This document shows, in pieces, positions 60,848-64,000 of a stretch of 64,000 nt of DNA. Within the stretch, counting starts at the first letter, position 1; the number at the start of each line of letters is the position of its first letter. The DNA comes from G965205255 sp965205255 (GTDB lineage: Bacteria; Pseudomonadota; Gammaproteobacteria; Pseudomonadales; Endozoicomonadaceae), in assembly GCA_965205255.1 (NCBI GenBank), contig OZ242051.1, positions 558,001 through 622,000 of the forward strand. Direction: 5' to 3'. A model generated the notes under the pieces. That model worked only from the letters and a program-made list of their open reading frames with translations. It did no database searches and had not been told where the DNA came from. Made by a program: the position numbers and the translations under genes.

Positions 60848-62314
60848 TTACTGTTTGTTTTCTTTAATATTTGTTCTAGGTATAGGTCTGTAAGGGTGTT
60901 TTCTTCGTTTTGTTTTCTTGGTTTTTACTTCTTCGTTAGTATTCACCTGCTCACTTTCATCATTATTATCTTGTGTTGGTTTTAACTCACTGTTTTTTCC
61001 AACAGGTGAAGTATTTTCTTGTGGTTTTTGTTCCTGTGAATTTGATGCAGATGAAGAATTATTGCGGAACAGTTTCTTTTTTCGAACTCTACTCCAAGTA
61101 CTTTGTTTTTTGTTAGTATTTACGTTCTGCCCAGTATCATCTTGTGCAGGTTTTACCCCCCGGTCTCTTAGAGCCGGTGAAGTAGCTTCTTGTTCAGGTT
61201 CTTCCTGTAATCCAGCTTCTTCAAGTCTTTCCATCCGGATAATATGATTTTCAACTGCTACTGATGGCGGAACTGAGAAAGTGGTATAACGGTTTGAAGG
61301 AATATTTAGCTCGTCTTCATAAGCTTGCCTGAATGCATAAAGTTCATCTGCATGCGCAGGTTTTGTGTACCTAGATAGCATACTTAAAACATCCTGACCT
61401 GAGGCAGCCTTCCAATTAGTGAGTGGTTTAGGGCTAAGCACAACCTCACCGGCACGACCAGCCTTTCTACGGGATTTAATTTGACCTTTATAGCGGGCAG
61501 TATATTCAAGCACATCTTTCTGAAATGCCAACATTGCCTCCCGTAATACAACTACCTCATCCACTTTTGTATCGTCATACATTTTCTCAAGCGCAATAAA
61601 CTCAGGGTTTGTCTCAGGTATTTTTTTCTGATTGAGAAGCTCTATTCTAAGTTTGGATATTTCTGTTTGTATTTCACTCCGCTTAACGTTGAGTCGCTGC
61701 TCATGTGATGTAGAAATTCTTTTGAAATGATTAGCAAGGGTGGAGGTTTCACCTTTGTCGGTTTTAACTCCTTCAAAGAGCATTAAGTGCATGGCATAGT
61801 CGCGAACCAGCTTGTTATTGCTAGTGGCAAATTCCTGGTCATAGTTAAGTACCTGCTGATTAATACCAGCAATCTTGACCTTGTGATCTCTTTCGCGTGA
61901 TTCACGAAGGTGTGATATACGGTAACGCTCTTCAACTGTAGCTTTACGTACTTCTTTAAGGGTTTCGTTTACAGTTTGCGTCCCTTTCGTGTAGGATTCT
62001 GCTATTTTTTCAGTTGATTTTAAATCAAGTTTTTTCAAAGCATTTACATCAATGGCTTTACCACTATGAACAAGCTTTAATACTTCCGCATCAAATTTAG
62101 TCACCCGGCGAACATAAAGACGCTGACTTCTAATCTTTCGTACCCAAGAATCTAATTTGGATCTGACTTTTGTAATAATTTCACTATTAGCAATTTTGTA
62201 CCCAAAATGCTGAGCTTTTGCTGTGTTGGTATTTGATAATTTGGCTTTTGCTAGCGTTCCGGCATGAACTTGCTTGGTAAACCGGTCTCTAACTCTTTCC
62301 ATGATCCCTGCCAT
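60848..62314 (-). CDS. Large coiled-coil cytosolic or secreted effector-like protein, unknown
   Basis: This 488-residue protein starts at an ATG preceded by GGGAGAGTTACC. It has no signal peptide or membrane helix. Residues about 1-300 are highly charged, helical and coiled-coil-like (KSTEKIAESYTKGTQ, RRKAGRAGEVVL later). The C-terminal 120 residues are disordered, with two related blocks: KPAQDDTGQNVNTNKK before a basic patch RVRKKKLFR, and KPTQDNNDESEQVNTNEE before KKTKRRKHP. This layout would fit a secreted effector, but no secretion genes are nearby. No family is recognised. Confidence 0.65.
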   Translation of the reverse strand: MAGIMERVRDRFTKQVHAGTLAKAKLSNTNTAKAQHFGYKIANSEIITKVRSKLDSWVRKIRSQRLYVRRVTKFDAEVLKLVHSGKAIDVNALKKLDLKSTEKIAESYTKGTQTVNETLKEVRKATVEERYRISHLRESRERDHKVKIAGINQQVLNYDQEFATSNNKLVRDYAMHLMLFEGVKTDKGETSTLANHFKRISTSHEQRLNVKRSEIQTEISKLRIELLNQKKIPETNPEFIALEKMYDDTKVDEVVVLREAMLAFQKDVLEYTARYKGQIKSRRKAGRAGEVVLSPKPLTNWKAASGQDVLSMLSRYTKPAHADELYAFRQAYEDELNIPSNRYTTFSVPPSVAVENHIIRMERLEEAGLQEEPEQEATSPALRDRGVKPAQDDTGQNVNTNKKQSTWSRVRKKKLFRNNSSSASNSQEQKPQENTSPVGKNSELKPTQDNNDESEQVNTNEEVKTKKTKRRKHPYRPIPRTNIKENKQ

Positions 62315-62582
62315 GGTAACTCTCCCTGATTTTATTTGGGTTAAATTAAACCTAGTAGAGTCGTGCTTACAACAGCAAGGTAAGTTTTTTTTTAAGCCGG
62401 TTTTTACTCAGCTTGTGCCAATTGTTATTATTCACGTTTATATGCAACGGGTATTTTACCGGAATATTTGTCATTGGGTTGACAAAACATGGCACCCTCT
62501 AGGTTGAAATAAAAGATGCAAAACTATTAAGAATCAGGCAAAATCAGCACATTCATACACTAGGAAAAACAGGAAAGGATGC

Positions 62583-63212
62583 GTGGTTAATATGTCCAGA
62601 AAAGCGATTTTAGTAGCTATTGCCGGTGCTTCCGCCTCCGGCAAGACACTGTTGGCCGAAAATCTTATGCAGGAATTACCCAGCGAACACCTGTGTGTAA
62701 TTTCAGAAGATGCCTATTATAAAGATCAGAGCGCTCTTTCAATGAAAGAGAGGGCTCGTACTAACTATGACCACCCCGATGCTTTTGATTATGATTTAAT
62801 GCTCAGTCAGATGGAATCATTAAAAGCCGGAAAAAGTATTGATGTGCCCATTTATGACTACCTGCAACACAACCGAAGCGCACAGACTCTCCATGTCAAT
62901 CCGTCACGCATCATTATTTACGAAGGTATCCTGTTATTGGCCAACACTGACGTTAGAAAGGAGTTTGATTTACGCTTTTATATGGATACCCCGCTGGATA
63001 TTTGCCTGATTCGCAGGCTACAGCGTGATATTGTCTCTCGCGGAAGAGGGGTTCAGGCAGTTGTAGACCAGTATCTTGAAACTGTCCGTCCCATGTTTTT
63101 GCAGTTTATAGAACCATCAAGACAACATGCCGATCTGATTATACCCCGGGGTGGCAAGAATCAGATTGCACTGGATTTAATTAAAACAAAAATTCATGCA
63201 CTTATTGATTAA
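62583..63212 (+). CDS. udk: Uridine/cytidine kinase Udk
   Basis: This 209-residue protein starts at GTG 62583 after AGGAAAGGATGC; ATG 62592 is an alternative. P-loop GASASGKT, then EDAYYKDQSALSMKERA, TNYDHPDAFDYDL, YEGILLL, DTPLDICLIRRLQRD, and the ending RPMFLQFIEPSRQHADLII. These match E. coli Udk along the whole length. It salvages uridine and cytidine to UMP and CMP. guaC, also of nucleotide salvage, follows after 30 bp. Confidence 0.95.
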   Translation: MVNMSRKAILVAIAGASASGKTLLAENLMQELPSEHLCVISEDAYYKDQSALSMKERARTNYDHPDAFDYDLMLSQMESLKAGKSIDVPIYDYLQHNRSAQTLHVNPSRIIIYEGILLLANTDVRKEFDLRFYMDTPLDICLIRRLQRDIVSRGRGVQAVVDQYLETVRPMFLQFIEPSRQHADLIIPRGGKNQIALDLIKTKIHALID

Positions 63213-63242
63213 TGTGACTGATACCATATTCGGAGTATCGAA

Positions 63243-64000
63243 ATGCATATTGAAAATAACCTGAAACTGGGATTCTCAGATGTTTTGTTTCGTCCCAAAC
63301 GTTCGACCCTGAAAAGCCGCTCTGAAGTAAATCTGGAGCGCACTTTTGTATTAAAACATACGGGGAAAACATGGACAGGTATTCCTGTGATTGCTGCAAA
63401 CATGGATACAGTTGGCACATTTTCTATGGCTGAGGCTTTATCAAGGTTTGGCCTTGTCACGGCGCTACATAAACACTATTGCCCAAAAGACTGGAGTGAG
63501 TTTTTAACCACAGGTAAACGCTCAATTTTTAACCATATCATGATTAGTACCGGCGTGAGTAATGCTGATTTTGAAAGGTTGCACACTATTATTTCAGCAC
63601 ATCCCGAGATTGAGATGATCTGCATTGATGTAGCTAATGGCTACGCTGAATCATTTGTCGAATTTGTTGCAAAAGTACGTAAACACTTTCCTGAAAAAAT
63701 TATTATTGCCGGCAATGTTGTTACCGGAGAAATGGTCGAACAAATGATCCTCAATGGTGCAGATATTGTCAAGGTTGGCATAGGTCCTGGTTCTGTTTGC
63801 ACAACACGTATTAAAACAGGCGTGGGTTATCCACAGCTATCGGCTATCATTGAATGTGCTGATGCAGCTCATGGTTTAAACGGCCAGATCATATCAGATG
63901 GTGGATGTACGTGTCCGGGTGATGTAGCCAAAGCATTCGGTGGTGGTGCCGATTTTGTTATGCTGGGAGGCATGCTGGCAGCACATGATGAATCAGGCGG
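63243..64000 (+). CDS. guaC: GMP reductase GuaC (3' end cut by window)
   Basis: The frame starts at ATG 63243, preceded by CGGAGTATCGA, and is open to the last base, giving 252 of about 347 residues. It opens NNLKLGFSDVLFRPKRSTLK and contains AANMDTVGTFSMAEAL, CIDVANGYAESF, GNVVTGEMVEQMI, and the catalytic cysteine in GPGSVCTTRIKTGVGYPQLS. DGGCTCPGDVAKAFGGGADF follows in the visible part. This matches proteobacterial GuaC rather than IMP dehydrogenase, since the CBS domains are absent. It converts GMP to IMP with NADPH. It probably forms a unit with udk. Confidence 0.96.
   Translation, partial: MHIENNLKLGFSDVLFRPKRSTLKSRSEVNLERTFVLKHTGKTWTGIPVIAANMDTVGTFSMAEALSRFGLVTALHKHYCPKDWSEFLTTGKRSIFNHIMISTGVSNADFERLHTIISAHPEIEMICIDVANGYAESFVEFVAKVRKHFPEKIIIAGNVVTGEMVEQMILNGADIVKVGIGPGSVCTTRIKTGVGYPQLSAIIECADAAHGLNGQIISDGGCTCPGDVAKAFGGGADFVMLGGMLAAHDESG

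Overview
The window is AT-rich, gene-dense bacterial DNA that reads as a gammaproteobacterial chromosome. The order lolD / DUF2062 / comEC / lpxK / ycaR / kdsB / murB is the envelope cluster known from Pseudomonas and Oceanospirillales-type genomes. lptM-lysA-dapF, gmhB-plsC, mpl-ubiX, ampD, zapE, trmJ, uup, udk and guaC fit the same assignment. Low GC, many miniature repeats, decayed insertion sequences, many secreted proteins of unknown function, an SbmA/BacA-like transporter, a giant Rhs protein and a fimbrial operon suggest a host-associated organism. An Endozoicomonadaceae-like symbiont or parasite is possible, but this is inference; no 16S rRNA is present to test it.

Layout. 1-8.1 kb: lipoprotein export, DNA uptake, lipid A/KDO and peptidoglycan precursor genes. 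8.1-12.8 kb: accessory stretch with an IS1-type remnant, a broken IS4-family transposase, a short-chain dehydrogenase, a truncated EamA transporter and small secreted proteins. 12.8-20.7 kb: orphan OppA-type binding protein, HPt protein, AmpD, a Lon-like protease, DUF1249 and a secreted unknown. 20.7-31.5 kb: IS6 remnants, TRIC-type channel, lptM-lysA-dapF, zapE, an SmtB-type regulator, plsC/gmhB, trpS, mpl-ubiX and tRNA-Trp. 31.9-35.2 kb: nucleotide-sugar-epimerase-like SDR, asparaginase and a secreted unknown. 35.2-41.9 kb: a 2195-residue Rhs protein with a membrane-spanning C-terminus. 42.4-48.3 kb: a 13-copy minisatellite followed by an alternate (CS1/Ecp-like) chaperone-usher fimbrial operon. 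48.4-53.6 kb: four paralogous secreted six-repeat beta-propeller-like proteins with a regular cysteine pair in most repeats, partly made by a 1.5-kb tandem duplication. 54.1-64 kb: OmpW, MFS transporter, Uup, TrmJ, SbmA/BacA-like protein, a coiled-coil effector-like protein, uridine kinase and GMP reductase (cut by the window end).

A repeat family of about 160 bp with terminal inverted repeats (ends like TAATACCAAAACCTG) occurs at least a dozen times, complete or partial, on both strands. Several copies abut stop codons and two lie inside the fimbrial operon. The two most distinctive elements are the cysteine-paired propeller cluster and this repeat family. All calls come from reading the sequence; no database search was run.
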